Origin: Wenzhouxiangellaceae bacterium | Lineage (GTDB): Bacteria > Pseudomonadota > Gammaproteobacteria > Xanthomonadales > Wenzhouxiangellaceae | DNA: 53,101 nt | Reading direction: 5' to 3' | NCBI GenBank assembly: GCA_007135395.1 | Contig: SLIZ01000201.1 | Coordinates: 1-53,101 of the forward strand | Part shown: positions 17,655-27,389 of the stretch, one piece after another | Numbering within the stretch: the first letter of the stretch is position 1 | Layout: every line of letters begins with the position of its first letter | The notes under the pieces: generated by a model | Seen by the model: the letters and a program-made list of their open reading frames with translations, nothing else | Told to the model about the DNA's origin: nothing | Database searches by the model: none | Program-made: the position numbers and the translations under genes

Positions 17655-18854
17655 ATGCAGATGAAATTCGGATTCTCCTTTTGTCGCGGCAACATCCTGC
17701 CGAGTGCCGGCCTGATGGCCGCATTCCTGCTTCCGGCTCCCATGCTTGCCGATGAGCCGATCCGTATTGGTGCGACCATGTCGGAAACCGGGGCCTATTC
17801 CACCCAGGGCATTCCGGCGCGCAACGGTTACCGCCTGTGTGCCCGCCATGCCAACGACCAGGGGGGAGTGCTGGGTCGCGACGTGGAATTCGTGATCCAC
17901 GATGACCAGTCGGACTCCGACAAGGCCATCGTGCTTTACGAAAAGCTGATTACTGAAGTAAAGGTGGATGCGGTCATGGGACCGTATGGCTCCACCCTGA
18001 CCGAAGCGGTCGCACCGGTGACTGAAAAATACAGGCAAGTCATGATTTCACCGCTGGCGGCAACCACCTCGATCTGGGAACAGGGCAGGGAATATCTCTT
18101 CATGGTTCTGCCGCCGGCCGAACTCTTTCTTGCCGGGCTGATCGACATGGCGGATGAAAACGACCTCGGGAAGGTTGCCATCCTGGCCGAATACGCACTG
18201 TTTCCGAAGGCAGCAGGCACCGGAGCAGCAGATCTGGCCCGGGAGCGAGGCATGGAAGTGGTCCTGGACGAGACCTATTCTTCGGGAACCCGGGATTTCT
18301 CCGGGTTGCTTGAACGATTCGATTCAAAGGGCGTTGAAGTGTTCGGCATGGCAGCCTCGTCCCTGGGGGATTTTATTCTGGTTGTCGATCAGATGGCGGA
18401 AATGGATATCGACGTGGCGATGTTCGGAACCTCCGGCGCGGTCAATGAATTTCAGAAGGCCCTGGGTGAACGTGCCGAGTACGCCTACGGACTGTCGGCC
18501 TGGGAGCCGAGTCTCGAAAACCCTGGAATCGAGCGCTTCGTAAGTGACTACGAGGAAGAGTTCGATACCGCTCCGAGCTTCCATGCAGCCGGCGCTTATG
18601 GAAGTTGTCAGCTTTTCCTGGAGGCTATCGGCCGGGCCGAAAGCCTGGATGCCGACAAGCTGAGAGAAACGTTGCTGGATCTGGAAATGACCACCGTGTT
18701 CAGCGACTACGCCGTTGATGAGCGGGGATACCAGACGGCCAACAAGGGATTGTTCATCCAGTGGCAGGACGGGGAAAAGGTCGTTGTCTGGCCGGAGGAT
18801 GTGGCAACCGGCCAGGCCCGGTTTCCCACACCGGGCTGGAAGGATCGCAACTGA
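17655..18854 (+). CDS. Periplasmic amino-acid-type binding protein (LivJ/LivK-like, orphan)
   Basis: A 399-residue protein with a signal peptide of ~32 residues (probable cleavage after MLA). The mature start, DEPIRIGATMSETGAYSTQG, and the next block, GVLGRDVEFVIHDDQSD, are typical of type-1 periplasmic binding proteins for branched-chain amino acids, amides or related ligands. VMGPYGSTLTEAVAP and the later FVSDYEEEFDTAPSFHAAGAY fit the same family. No livHMGF-type permease or ATPase genes are next to it. It may serve a transporter encoded elsewhere or act as a sensor protein. TAGAAT at 17570-17575 is a possible -10 box. Confidence 0.85.
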   Translation: MQMKFGFSFCRGNILPSAGLMAAFLLPAPMLADEPIRIGATMSETGAYSTQGIPARNGYRLCARHANDQGGVLGRDVEFVIHDDQSDSDKAIVLYEKLITEVKVDAVMGPYGSTLTEAVAPVTEKYRQVMISPLAATTSIWEQGREYLFMVLPPAELFLAGLIDMADENDLGKVAILAEYALFPKAAGTGAADLARERGMEVVLDETYSSGTRDFSGLLERFDSKGVEVFGMAASSLGDFILVVDQMAEMDIDVAMFGTSGAVNEFQKALGERAEYAYGLSAWEPSLENPGIERFVSDYEEEFDTAPSFHAAGAYGSCQLFLEAIGRAESLDADKLRETLLDLEMTTVFSDYAVDERGYQTANKGLFIQWQDGEKVVVWPEDVATGQARFPTPGWKDRN

Positions 18855-18883
18855 TCCAATTCGACTAACAGGGCAGTGGGCGA

Positions 18884-19564
18884 TCAGGGCCTGCGGCTTT
18901 GCCGGTCCTCGGAGATCAGGCCTTCACCCATCAGCGGGCGGAATTCGCTCAACTCGATCCCCCGGGTATAGACCAGGTAATCCTCGCCTTCACGCATGGA
19001 ATACTCTTCGATGAGCTCTTCCCGGCGAATGTTGGTCATGCCGTCGGTACTCATGCGGGCGCCGGGACCGACAAAACGGAACTCGCCGATCCGGTCCATG
19101 CCCTCCTCGTCCAGGTTGAGAAGTTCCTGGGGCCAGCGGACCACGTAGCGTGAATCATCCGTGGTGACCACGTGCAAGGCGCACCCGGCCGGGTTCCCCC
19201 GGTATTCACCATCCTCGTCGCGGATCAGAAACAGCAGGAAGCGGGGTTCTTCGTGCCATCCTTCGGCCCGCTGGAAGTAACATTCCTTATCGTGCAGCCC
19301 CTCCTCGGTCACCTGGATACGATCCATGGCCGAAGGGACCTTGTAGGGGATGAGGATATCGAACCAGGCTTCACCGCCCACCGGGATTTCCCTGCGGTAT
19401 TCGTAGTCCAGGTGCTCGAGTTGGGCGAGCACGACCACATCGGAACTTGCAGCCAGTTGCTCGGGTGTCAGCGGGGCCTTCAGGAGGGTTTCTTCGTCCT
19501 CGGCCCAGGCAGCCAGGCTGGCTGTGATCAGGATTGCGGCAAGAAGCGTACGGAATGGTTTCAT
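18884..19564 (-). CDS. Exported protein of unknown function
   Basis: About 226 residues from the ATG at 19564 (MKPFRTLLAAIL), the start that gives a clean signal peptide with cleavage after AWA near residue 22. The mature protein is acidic, with strands such as SSDVVVLAQLEHLDYEY and RFLLFLIRDEDGEYRG. It has one pair of Cys (KECYFQ, AGCALHV) that could form a disulfide. I see no catalytic signature. It reads in the same direction as the psd gene, 54 bases behind it, and could be the last gene of that unit. Confidence 0.65.
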   Translation of the reverse strand: MKPFRTLLAAILITASLAAWAEDEETLLKAPLTPEQLAASSDVVVLAQLEHLDYEYRREIPVGGEAWFDILIPYKVPSAMDRIQVTEEGLHDKECYFQRAEGWHEEPRFLLFLIRDEDGEYRGNPAGCALHVVTTDDSRYVVRWPQELLNLDEEGMDRIGEFRFVGPGARMSTDGMTNIRREELIEEYSMREGEDYLVYTRGIELSEFRPLMGEGLISEDRQSRRP

Positions 19565-19617
19565 TAGTGTTTCCACAGGATTCGGGTTTATCAGGACCGT
19601 GACCGGACAGAGGCCTG

Positions 19618-20475
19618 TTACCGGTCGAAAGTTCCCTCGCACAGCGCCTGGCCAAATCTAATCGGAGCACCGGGCGTGATCTCCCGGCGCCACTCCGGCG
19701 CAGAAGCCGGTCTCAAAAGTATCACCGTCGAGCCCCAGTTGAAACGGCCCAGTTCTTCTCCCCGGCCCAGTCGGGGCCCGTGGCCGGTCTCATGGGAAAC
19801 CCGGGAAATCTGTCCCGGGCGACGGTACTCGGCGTTTGTCCAGGCTGTCTCGATGCCCGAGACCAGCATGGCAGCGACCATGACCAGCCCCAGGGGTTCA
19901 CCCTGGTCGGTGCGAAACACCATGGTCAGTCGCTCATTTCGGGCGAACAGGCCGGGTATGTGCCGGGCGGTCCGGTCGTTGACGCTGAACAGGCTGCCCG
20001 GGATATGGATCTCGGTCTCCAGGGTCGCCTGTGTGGGCATGTGAACCCGGTGGTAGTCCCGGGGTGCCAGATACAGGGTTGCAAACCGCCCATCGGCAAA
20101 GGGAGCGGCCAGGTCCTCGTCGCCCAACAGTTCGGCGGCAGTAAAGCCCTGTCCCTTGGCCTGGAAGATGCGTCCTTCCCGAATGGAACCGGCCTGGCTG
20201 ACCCGTCCGTCACAGGGACAGGCCAGGCCCGCTTCGGGCGGGGCTATTTGCCGGACTCCGGGTTTCAAGGAGCGGGTGAAAAACTGGTTGAAGCTCTCGT
20301 AGGCGGCCGGATCGTCCGGCTGGGCTTGCGACATGTCGACCCGGAACAGACGAATGAAAACCCCGATCAGGGTTCCCTTGAACCACCCCACCCTGCAACG
20401 GCTGGCTGCCCTGGCAAGCCGGGACAGGCCGTTTTTGGGCAGCAGATATTGAAACCAGACAGCCAGACGCTCCAA
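19618..20475 (-). CDS. psd: Phosphatidylserine decarboxylase
   Basis: Converts phosphatidylserine to phosphatidylethanolamine at the inner membrane and is made as a proenzyme that cuts itself to form a pyruvoyl group. From a TTG at 20475 it is 285 residues, the normal length, and aligns from the start (VWFQYLLPKNGLSRLAR) with the E. coli enzyme. Other family blocks are YESFNQFFTRSLKPGVR, CPCDGRVSQAG, LAPRDYHRVHMP and SVNDRTA. The self-cleavage site is GRFNWGSTVILL, where the common LGST is WGST; the reactive Ser is kept. It starts 13 bases behind the SCO gene, so the two are probably cotranscribed. Confidence 0.93.
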   Translation of the reverse strand: MERLAVWFQYLLPKNGLSRLARAASRCRVGWFKGTLIGVFIRLFRVDMSQAQPDDPAAYESFNQFFTRSLKPGVRQIAPPEAGLACPCDGRVSQAGSIREGRIFQAKGQGFTAAELLGDEDLAAPFADGRFATLYLAPRDYHRVHMPTQATLETEIHIPGSLFSVNDRTARHIPGLFARNERLTMVFRTDQGEPLGLVMVAAMLVSGIETAWTNAEYRRPGQISRVSHETGHGPRLGRGEELGRFNWGSTVILLRPASAPEWRREITPGAPIRFGQALCEGTFDR

Positions 20476-20488
20476 GTTGCAGGCCCTT

Positions 20489-21121
20489 TCAGGAAGTGAG
20501 CTGGAACAGGTCGGCCACCAGGTCATCCCGGTCCAGTGGCGGGGGGAACCGGGCAATCAGGCGTCCGTCCGGGTCGATGAGCAGGATTGAGCTGGAATGA
20601 TCCACGTTGTAGTAACCGGATTCGGAATCTGCCGCTTCCCGGTAGTAGACCATGCCCAGGTGCCGGGTCAGTTTGCCCAGTTCCTCGTGATCGCCGGTAA
20701 CGGCCTTGAAGTCGTCGTTGAACCAGCGGGCGTAATCGCTCAGGGTTTCTCCCCGGTCGCGCTCCGGGTCAACGGAAACGAAAACCACCTGGGGCAGGGC
20801 GTTACGCGACATCGGCTCCATGGTTTCCATCGCCGAAGCGAGCAGGGCCATGGTGTCCGGGCAGATATCCGGACAGTGGGTGAATCCGAAGAACATCAGG
20901 CTCCACTGGCCTTCCAGTTCAGCCCGGCTGAAGGGCTGACCGTCCCCGGTCTCGAGCCTGAAGTCGATCAGGTCCCGGGGCTGGGGAAACATCTGGGCTG
21001 CCCGTAGTTCATGGCTGCGTGAGAGCATCCAGTTTCCGGCCAGAAGCCCGGCCGTTAGAAAGACAATGGCGGTCACGACGATGACGAGCGTGCGACCGTG
21101 GTGCAGTCGGGGAGTTATCAT
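20489..21121 (-). CDS. SCO1/SenC/PrrC-family copper-binding thioredoxin-like protein
   Basis: A 210-residue protein with an N-terminal membrane anchor (LVIVVTAIVFLTAGLLAGNW) and a periplasmic thioredoxin-fold domain. The copper-binding cysteines are in FTHCPDICPDTM (CxxxC) and the third ligand His is in YYNVDHSSSILLIDPDG. VVFVSVDPERDRGETL is also typical. SCO proteins deliver copper to or maintain the Cu-A site of cytochrome oxidase. It is divergent from prmB, with 33 bases between the two starts. Confidence 0.92.
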   Translation of the reverse strand: MITPRLHHGRTLVIVVTAIVFLTAGLLAGNWMLSRSHELRAAQMFPQPRDLIDFRLETGDGQPFSRAELEGQWSLMFFGFTHCPDICPDTMALLASAMETMEPMSRNALPQVVFVSVDPERDRGETLSDYARWFNDDFKAVTGDHEELGKLTRHLGMVYYREAADSESGYYNVDHSSSILLIDPDGRLIARFPPPLDRDDLVADLFQLTS

Positions 21122-21154
21122 GGTCTGATTATATCAATCGTGTTGTGTGTAAAG

Positions 21155-22105
21155 ATGAATCCATCCAACAATCGTAAGGGAAGAAAACTCCCGGGTTCAG
21201 GGGGGGGCAGGCTGACATTGGCCGACCTGGTGCGAAACGGAGCCAACGAAATGGAGGTCGCCGGGCTGCATTTTGGCCACGGAACGGCAAACGCCTTTGA
21301 CGAGGCCTGCTGGATGGCTTCTCATGTGCTGCAACTGGCGCCGGATTTTGATTCCAGGGAATTCGACCGCCCGGTTGCAGATGAAGTCCGGAAAAAGTTC
21401 CAGTCTCTGGTTGCCGAACGCATCCGGACCCGAAAGCCGCTGGCCTATCTGCTTGGCAGGGCCTGGTTTGCCGGCCTTTGTTTCGAGGTCGACGAGCGGG
21501 CGCTGGTTCCCCGTTCACCACTTGCCGAACTCATTGTGGAAGGTTTTTCACCCTGGGTGGACCCGTCACGACTTCACCGGGCAGTGGATGTGGGAACCGG
21601 GTCGGGCTGCCTGGCCATCGCGTTGGCCCTATACTGGCCGAACCTTGTCGTCGATGGCCTGGATATAAGCCCCGACGCCCTGGCCCTTGCCCGTCGCAAT
21701 GCGATTGCCCTGGGGGTTGAAGACCGGGTGCGCCTTTTCGAATCGGACCTGCTCGAGGGAATCGGGGATACCCGGTATGACCTGATCATTTCCAATCCCC
21801 CCTATGTGCCTGCCATTTCCATGGAGCTTCTTCCCGCTGAATACCGGCACGAGCCGGCCCTGGGGCTGGCTGCGGGTGCCGATGGTCTGGACCTGGTCCG
21901 CCGCCTCCTGAGCCAGTTGCCCGACCACCTGACTCCGGATGGCATCGCAGTGATCGAGGTAGGCGAAGCCTGGCCGGCACTGGATGCCTTGCTGCCCAAG
22001 GCGCCCTTTACATGGCTGGAGTTCAAGCGGGGTGGGGAAGGAGTGTTCCTGCTTGACGCCGATGGTGCCCGGGAGGTCGCCAGGACCCTGGGCGGGGTAC
22101 ACTAG
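21155..22105 (+). CDS. prmB: Ribosomal protein L3 glutamine methyltransferase PrmB
   Basis: An SAM-dependent N5-glutamine methyltransferase, 316 residues from the ATG at 21155. The substrate-recognising N-terminal helical domain includes PLAYLLGRAWFAGLCFEVDERALVPRSP. SAM binding is in AVDVGTGSGCLAIALA, and the catalytic NPPY is in DLIISNPPYVPAISMELLP. The end block ADGLDLVRRLLSQLP is shared with PrmC, but the PRSP sequence (PrmC has PRPET) and the gene order prmB-aroC favour PrmB. It begins the long plus-strand block that runs to phrB. Confidence 0.9.
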   Translation: MNPSNNRKGRKLPGSGGGRLTLADLVRNGANEMEVAGLHFGHGTANAFDEACWMASHVLQLAPDFDSREFDRPVADEVRKKFQSLVAERIRTRKPLAYLLGRAWFAGLCFEVDERALVPRSPLAELIVEGFSPWVDPSRLHRAVDVGTGSGCLAIALALYWPNLVVDGLDISPDALALARRNAIALGVEDRVRLFESDLLEGIGDTRYDLIISNPPYVPAISMELLPAEYRHEPALGLAAGADGLDLVRRLLSQLPDHLTPDGIAVIEVGEAWPALDALLPKAPFTWLEFKRGGEGVFLLDADGAREVARTLGGVH

Positions 22106-22187
22106 CCCCGAACTTCCGGCTCCCCTCCGGATTCGTTTACCATGACAACTGGCATTACAACCGGCTTTTTCCAGCCCGAGAGCAATC

Positions 22188-23282
22188 ATGGCGTTTAACA
22201 GTTTCGGGCGCGTTCTGGTGGTCACGACCTTTGGCGAAAGCCATGGTCCGGCTATCGGATGCGTGGTAGACGGATTTCCGCCGGGCATGGAGATTTCGGA
22301 AGAAGAGATTCGTGATGAATTGCTGCGCCGGGCCACAGGAAAGTCCCGGCATACCTCCCAGCGCCATGAAAAAGAGGATGTGAAGATTCTCAGCGGGGTG
22401 TTCGAAGGCCGGACCACGGGAACGTCCATTGCGCTGGTTGTAGAAAACACCGATGCCCGCTCGAAGGACTACACCCGGATTTCCCGGCAGTTCCGGCCCG
22501 GTCATGCCGATTACACCTACCACCACAAGTACGGGATCCGGGACTGGCGAGGGGGTGGGCGCTCGTCCGCCCGGGAGACGGCCATGCGGGTAGCCGCCGG
22601 CGCCCTGGCCCGAAAATACCTGGACGCACATTTCGGGATCCGGATCACCGGCTGGTTGTCCCGGCTGGCCGATATTGTCTGCGACGAGCAGTTCGTGGCC
22701 GAGTCCATCGACGACAACCCCTTCTTTTGCCCCGACCCGGACCGGGTCGGAGAACTGGAGGCATTCATGCAGCGACTGAGGAAGTCCGGGGATTCCGCCG
22801 GTGCCCTGGTCAAAGCTCGCGCCACCGGAGTCCCTCCGGGCTGGGGAGCACCGGTCTATGCCAAGCTCGACGCCGACCTGGCCGGGGCCATGATGTCCAT
22901 CAATGCCGCCAAGGCGGTGGAAATCGGTGCCGGGATGAATTCGGTGGTGCAAAAAGGAACCGAGCACCGGGACGAGATTACTCCGGAGGGCTTTACAGGC
23001 AACGATGCGGGCGGTGTACTGGGAGGGATCAGCACCGGTCAGCCGGTGGAAGTTGGTGTGGCATTCAAGCCAACCTCTTCGTTGCGGCTGCCTGGCCGGA
23101 GCGTGGATGTGGAAGGTAATCCGGTGGAGATCGTGACCACGGGGCGTCATGACCCCTGCGTCGGGATTCGGGCGACCCCCATCGTCGAGGCGATGCTTGC
23201 CCTGGTGTTGATGGACCATTGTCTCCTGCACCGGGCCCAGTGCGGTGATGTCGGGCCCCAGCAGCCGAGGATTCCTGGATGA
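22188..23282 (+). CDS. aroC: Chorismate synthase
   Basis: Last step of the shikimate pathway: EPSP to chorismate, needing reduced FMN. The 364-residue protein has the family blocks [15 protein letters not shown] (N-terminal signature), [38 protein letters not shown], and [18 protein letters not shown] near residue 265. The ATG at 22188 gives the usual start MAFNSFGRV. Its stop overlaps the start of asd (ATGA), implying translational coupling. The product feeds trpFBA in the same block and pheA at the end of the window. Confidence 0.97.
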   Translation: MAFNSFGRVLVVTTFGESHGPAIGCVVDGFPPGMEISEEEIRDELLRRATGKSRHTSQRHEKEDVKILSGVFEGRTTGTSIALVVENTDARSKDYTRISRQFRPGHADYTYHHKYGIRDWRGGGRSSARETAMRVAAGALARKYLDAHFGIRITGWLSRLADIVCDEQFVAESIDDNPFFCPDPDRVGELEAFMQRLRKSGDSAGALVKARATGVPPGWGAPVYAKLDADLAGAMMSINAAKAVEIGAGMNSVVQKGTEHRDEITPEGFTGNDAGGVLGGISTGQPVEVGVAFKPTSSLRLPGRSVDVEGNPVEIVTTGRHDPCVGIRATPIVEAMLALVLMDHCLLHRAQCGDVGPQQPRIPG

Positions 23283-24316
23283 AATCTGGAAATGACAGAA
23301 AATATGACGTTGCAGTCGTCGGTGCCACCGGCGCGGTCGGGGAGGCCATACTCGAAATCCTGGCATCCCGGAAATTTCCCGCAGGCCGGGTCCACGCCCT
23401 GGCCAGCGAAGCATCCGTGGGGCGCAGTGTGACCTTCGGGCACCGGAGTCTGCCTGTCGATGACCTGGCCACGTTTGATTTCGAAGGATGTGATTTTGCG
23501 CTGTTTTCCGCGGGCAGCCGGGTTTCGGAAGAAGCCGTTCCCCGGGCAGCAAGGGCCGGTTGCGTGGTTATCGACAATACTTCCCGGTTTCGAATGGACC
23601 CGGACGTCGCCCTCGTCATTCCTGAAATCAACTCGGCGGTTCTCGACGGTTGCAAGGGCGGGGACATCATTGCCAACCCCAACTGTTCGACCATCCAGAT
23701 GCTGATGGCCCTGTGGCCCCTCCATGCCGAAGTCGGAATCGAACGGGTTGATGTGGCAACTTACCAGTCCGTTTCCGGAGCCGGTCGGCCGGCACTGGAG
23801 GAACTGGCCCGGCAGTCGGCCGACCGGTTCAATTTCCGGGACCCGCAAGCCAAGGCCCTGTCGGCCCCCATCGCCTTCAATGTCATCCCCCAGATCGACG
23901 AGATCGGGGAGAACGGTTATTCCGGCGAAGAAATGAAGATGCACAACGAGACCCGGAAAATTCTTGACGACGACCGGGTTGTGGTCAGTGCCACGGCGGT
24001 CCGGGTGCCAGTCTTTTATGGCCATGGCGAGGCGATCCATGTCCGGTTGCGCCAGGCCCTGGAACTGTCCAGGGCAGCGGAGTTGATCGGCGAAGCGGCT
24101 GGCGTTCGCCTGGTTGAGCGGGGTTCGGAGGGGCCTGTGACGCCGTTGACCCATGCCGCCGGCCGGGATGAGGTCGTCGTCAGCCGTCTCCGGCGGGACC
24201 TGGGCGACGAACGGGTTTTGTGTATGTGGGTGGTAGCCGACAATGTACGCAAGGGAGCCGCACTCAACGCCGTCCAGATTGCCGAACGGCTGGTCGAGGG
24301 TCGGGCCGGGAAGTGA
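23279..24316 (+). CDS. asd: Aspartate-semialdehyde dehydrogenase
   Basis: Reduces aspartyl phosphate to aspartate semialdehyde with NADPH, feeding lysine/diaminopimelate, threonine and methionine synthesis. It has 345 residues. The Rossmann motif [15 protein letters not shown] is near residue 10, and the active-site Cys is in [20 protein letters not shown] and the later [12 protein letters not shown] are the usual substrate-binding and structural blocks, with the catalytic His in the latter region. Its start overlaps aroC. About 120 bases of spacer follow before fimV. Confidence 0.95.
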   Translation: MKSGNDRKYDVAVVGATGAVGEAILEILASRKFPAGRVHALASEASVGRSVTFGHRSLPVDDLATFDFEGCDFALFSAGSRVSEEAVPRAARAGCVVIDNTSRFRMDPDVALVIPEINSAVLDGCKGGDIIANPNCSTIQMLMALWPLHAEVGIERVDVATYQSVSGAGRPALEELARQSADRFNFRDPQAKALSAPIAFNVIPQIDEIGENGYSGEEMKMHNETRKILDDDRVVVSATAVRVPVFYGHGEAIHVRLRQALELSRAAELIGEAAGVRLVERGSEGPVTPLTHAAGRDEVVVSRLRRDLGDERVLCMWVVADNVRKGAALNAVQIAERLVEGRAGK

Positions 24317-24440
24317 AAGGGACGGGGTTCTCGAAACCCCGGTGCAAAGGATTGCCGGCTGGCCTTCTGCTACCATCCATTGCTAAACTCCAGTGACAAG
24401 TAAAAAAATACCCATAAACCGTTCCCGGGGAAGACATTTT

Positions 24441-27338
24441 ATGAAAAGCTGCCACGCAAATTACTGGATGGTTGCCGGTCTTGTAACAGGACTGATGGCA
24501 GCTTCTGGTTCGGTCATGGCTCTTGGCCTTGGAGAGGCCCGCGTGGACTCCTATCTCAATCAACCGCTGGAAGTGGAAATCCGGCTGGTCGAGGCCTCGG
24601 CCGAGGAACTGGATTCGCTGACCGTTGAACCCGGATCCCCGGAAGATTATCAGCGGGTCGGGCTGGATTCGGGTGTACTTCAGGCCCGGTTGACGGCTAC
24701 CCTGGATCGGTCTGTCAGTCCCCCGGTAATCCGGCTGGTCTCCGAAGAGCCAATCAATGACCCGGTTTTCCAGGTCCTGGTCAATGCTCGCTGGGCCAGC
24801 GGGCGGGTACTACGGGAATATACGCTTTTCCTCGATCCGCCTGCGGTCGATTCCCGCGCTCCGGGAGTCGCCCGGCACGAACCGGCCCCGACCGAGCCCC
24901 GTGCCGAACCGGAGCCTGCCGAACCCCGTCCCGAACCTGATACGCCGGATGAGCCGCCACGCCGTCCGGCGGCAGAGCCGTCCCCGGAGCCGCGACCCGA
25001 GCTGGAACCTGAGCCAGAGCCTGAGCCTGAGCCGGAACGCCCCGCCGAACCGGGCTGGCGATCGGTGGAGCGGGGTGACACCCTGTGGGGTATTGCCAGT
25101 GACTGGCGGCAGGACCGGACCCTGAACATGTCCCAAGTCATGCTGGCCTTTCTCGAGGCCAACCCGCATGCATTTGCCGGGCAGAACGTGAACCGGTTGA
25201 TCAGCGGAGTGGATTTGGAAGCACCTTCCGAGGCCGATGTGCGAGCCATCGAGGTGCGACGGGCCGAACAGGAAATCCAGGCACAGATGGAAGCCTGGCA
25301 GTCATTGGCCGGAGAAGACCTGCCAGTGGTCTCCGATGCCGCGGTAGCTGCCCGGGAGCCTGAAGACGAGGTCGTGGAAGACGACGATCATGACCTGTTC
25401 CCTGACCCGGATGACGAGCAGCTTGATGAGCCGGCGGTTGATGACGCACCGTCCGAAGAAATGGCCCAGGTCGAGCCGGAAGACGACCATCGCCTGCAAC
25501 TGGTGCCCCCGGAGGATGACGCCCCGGCCGAAGGCGCGGCTGACGGCGACCCGGAGGCCGAGGATGCGGAAGTTCGCCGTCTGCGTGCCGCCCTTGCTCG
25601 AACGGAAGAGGAGCTTTTTACGTTTCAGCTGGAAAACGAGGAACTGAATCGGCAGGTTGAGGCCCTGCGGGATGCGCTGGATGCCCGGGAGCAGGGATTC
25701 GCCGTACCTGACAGTGAATTGGCCGAGCTGGAATCCCGACTGCGGGAGGCAAGACTGACTGCCGTGGAAGAGTCCGACCTGGTTTCCGAAGATGATCCGG
25801 ATCCGGTTGAAGGTTATTTCGAGGGCCTGGGGGAAAGCCTGGGAATGGTTGACGAAGAGGAAGACGAGGATGCAGATGCAGGCCCGGTTCCCGGTATGGA
25901 AGCCGATGATCCTGAGGCCCCGGCGGAAGAAGATGATCCGGCTGACGAGATGGCACCGACCATGGCAGAGTCCGACGATACTGAATTGCGGGGTCTGGGC
26001 TACTGGCTCCGCCAGCCGATCGTCTGGGGCAGTGCCCTGGGCGCGCTGCTCCTTTTGCTTCTGGGCAGCTTGTTCCTGCTGAGGCGTCGAGACGAAGCGG
26101 TGGAAACGGACTCAGCCGAAATCGGTTCAGTCCGTTCCCGGGAAGAGCCGGCAACAGTTGTTCAGCCTATCGGCAGTGATGAGCCGGACCTGGTCGAGAA
26201 CCAGCGCCGGCAGATTGCCGCCGAGCCCGGCAACCTGGCCGCCCATCTCGTCTTGTTGCGTCTGCTTGCCGATAAGGAAAGCCCACGACAATTCGGCCAG
26301 GCGCTCGACGAGATGTTTGCCCAGGTCGATGACGAGGATGCCGTGGAATGGCACGAGGCGATGGCCCTGGCCCGGATCCATGTTCCCGAGCATCCCCTGG
26401 TGGCCCCGGATTCCGATAGAGCGCGGGAGCATGCCGATGATACCGACGAGGACTCCGAGGCCGATGATCTCCTGAGAATTCTTGGCGAAGATGACGACCT
26501 GGAGGCCGCCGATTCCGATTTGGAACTCCCGGAAACCGACTCGTCTGATCAACCGGAGTCGACCCTGTTCGACGCTGATGGAGATGAGGCACCGGAAGAT
26601 ATCGATTTTGATTCACTTTCCGGTTTCGATGACCAGCAGGATTCTTCCCCTGACACCGTCCGGCAGGATTCCAGGGATGATGAAGACGAGGACGATTTCC
26701 TGTCGGGTGACCTGGATTCGCTTCCAGGCGTCGATAAGGACTCTGAGCAAACGTCCCCGGGTGCCGATGCAGATTGGGATGACGACAGCCTGGAATTCGG
26801 CCTTGAGGATTTTCAGACCGATCAAGCTGCCGATGAATCCGCTGAAAAGCCTCGATCGTCGGAAGATGAGTCCGATCAGGATGCCCTGGAGTTTGACCGG
26901 GACCTTGATTCCATCGGACTCGAACCGGAGTCCGATACCGGGACTGATGATCCGGCAGATGATTCCCCTGAAGGGGATGAGTTGAGCGACGATCTGGTCA
27001 GCATCGCCATGGGTGATGATGATCGGATCGGGCAGGGCTCCGTGGAGTCGACGGAAGTCTCCTCGGACGATCCTGATTTGTCTGATGATATCGGGGATCT
27101 GGAAGGAGACCTGGACAGCTTCCGGGAGGATACGGCCGGTGTTGAACCGGGCCGGGCCGCCGAGGCAGACGACACGTTCACACTGGGTGAGGATGATGCG
27201 GAGGTGAAGCTGGATCTTGCCCGGGCCTATGTATCCATGGGAGACAAGGAAGCCTCCCGAACGATTCTCGAGGAAGTGCTGGAAGAAGGCACGGAGGCCC
27301 AGCAGGAAGCAGCACGGAAGCTGCTGGACGAGCTTTGA
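24441..27338 (+). CDS. fimV: FimV-family polar/pilus-assembly protein
   Basis: A 965-residue inner-membrane and peptidoglycan-linked hub for type IV pili and polarity. The chosen ATG at 24441 has GGGGAAG upstream; a signal-like segment (WMVAGLVTGLMAASGSVMA) runs into the FimV N-domain LGLGEARVDSYLNQPLEVEI. A LysM-type peptidoglycan module lies near residues 212-260 (VERGDTLWGIASDW). Before it comes a Pro-Glu-rich linker with tandem E-P repeats. A short coiled coil sits near residues 385-435, and one transmembrane helix (SALGALLLLLLGSLFLL) near 525-545. A very acidic Asp/Glu/Ser-rich cytoplasmic region fills most of the rest, and the conserved FimV C-terminal TPR-like domain (VKLDLARAYVSMGDKEASRTILEEV) ends the protein. 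The position upstream of truA is as in Pseudomonas. Confidence 0.92.
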   Translation: MKSCHANYWMVAGLVTGLMAASGSVMALGLGEARVDSYLNQPLEVEIRLVEASAEELDSLTVEPGSPEDYQRVGLDSGVLQARLTATLDRSVSPPVIRLVSEEPINDPVFQVLVNARWASGRVLREYTLFLDPPAVDSRAPGVARHEPAPTEPRAEPEPAEPRPEPDTPDEPPRRPAAEPSPEPRPELEPEPEPEPEPERPAEPGWRSVERGDTLWGIASDWRQDRTLNMSQVMLAFLEANPHAFAGQNVNRLISGVDLEAPSEADVRAIEVRRAEQEIQAQMEAWQSLAGEDLPVVSDAAVAAREPEDEVVEDDDHDLFPDPDDEQLDEPAVDDAPSEEMAQVEPEDDHRLQLVPPEDDAPAEGAADGDPEAEDAEVRRLRAALARTEEELFTFQLENEELNRQVEALRDALDAREQGFAVPDSELAELESRLREARLTAVEESDLVSEDDPDPVEGYFEGLGESLGMVDEEEDEDADAGPVPGMEADDPEAPAEEDDPADEMAPTMAESDDTELRGLGYWLRQPIVWGSALGALLLLLLGSLFLLRRRDEAVETDSAEIGSVRSREEPATVVQPIGSDEPDLVENQRRQIAAEPGNLAAHLVLLRLLADKESPRQFGQALDEMFAQVDDEDAVEWHEAMALARIHVPEHPLVAPDSDRAREHADDTDEDSEADDLLRILGEDDDLEAADSDLELPETDSSDQPESTLFDADGDEAPEDIDFDSLSGFDDQQDSSPDTVRQDSRDDEDEDDFLSGDLDSLPGVDKDSEQTSPGADADWDDDSLEFGLEDFQTDQAADESAEKPRSSEDESDQDALEFDRDLDSIGLEPESDTGTDDPADDSPEGDELSDDLVSIAMGDDDRIGQGSVESTEVSSDDPDLSDDIGDLEGDLDSFREDTAGVEPGRAAEADDTFTLGEDDAEVKLDLARAYVSMGDKEASRTILEEVLEEGTEAQQEAARKLLDEL

Positions 27339-27389
27339 TCTTTCGCATTTCCGAAAGGGCTCGGGCCAGCCGGCGGCAAGGCGGGTGGC

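Noticed and set aside
22155-23552. Long minus-strand open frame opposite aroC/asd
   Set aside because: Shadow of two certain housekeeping genes; no ribosome site or family resemblance.
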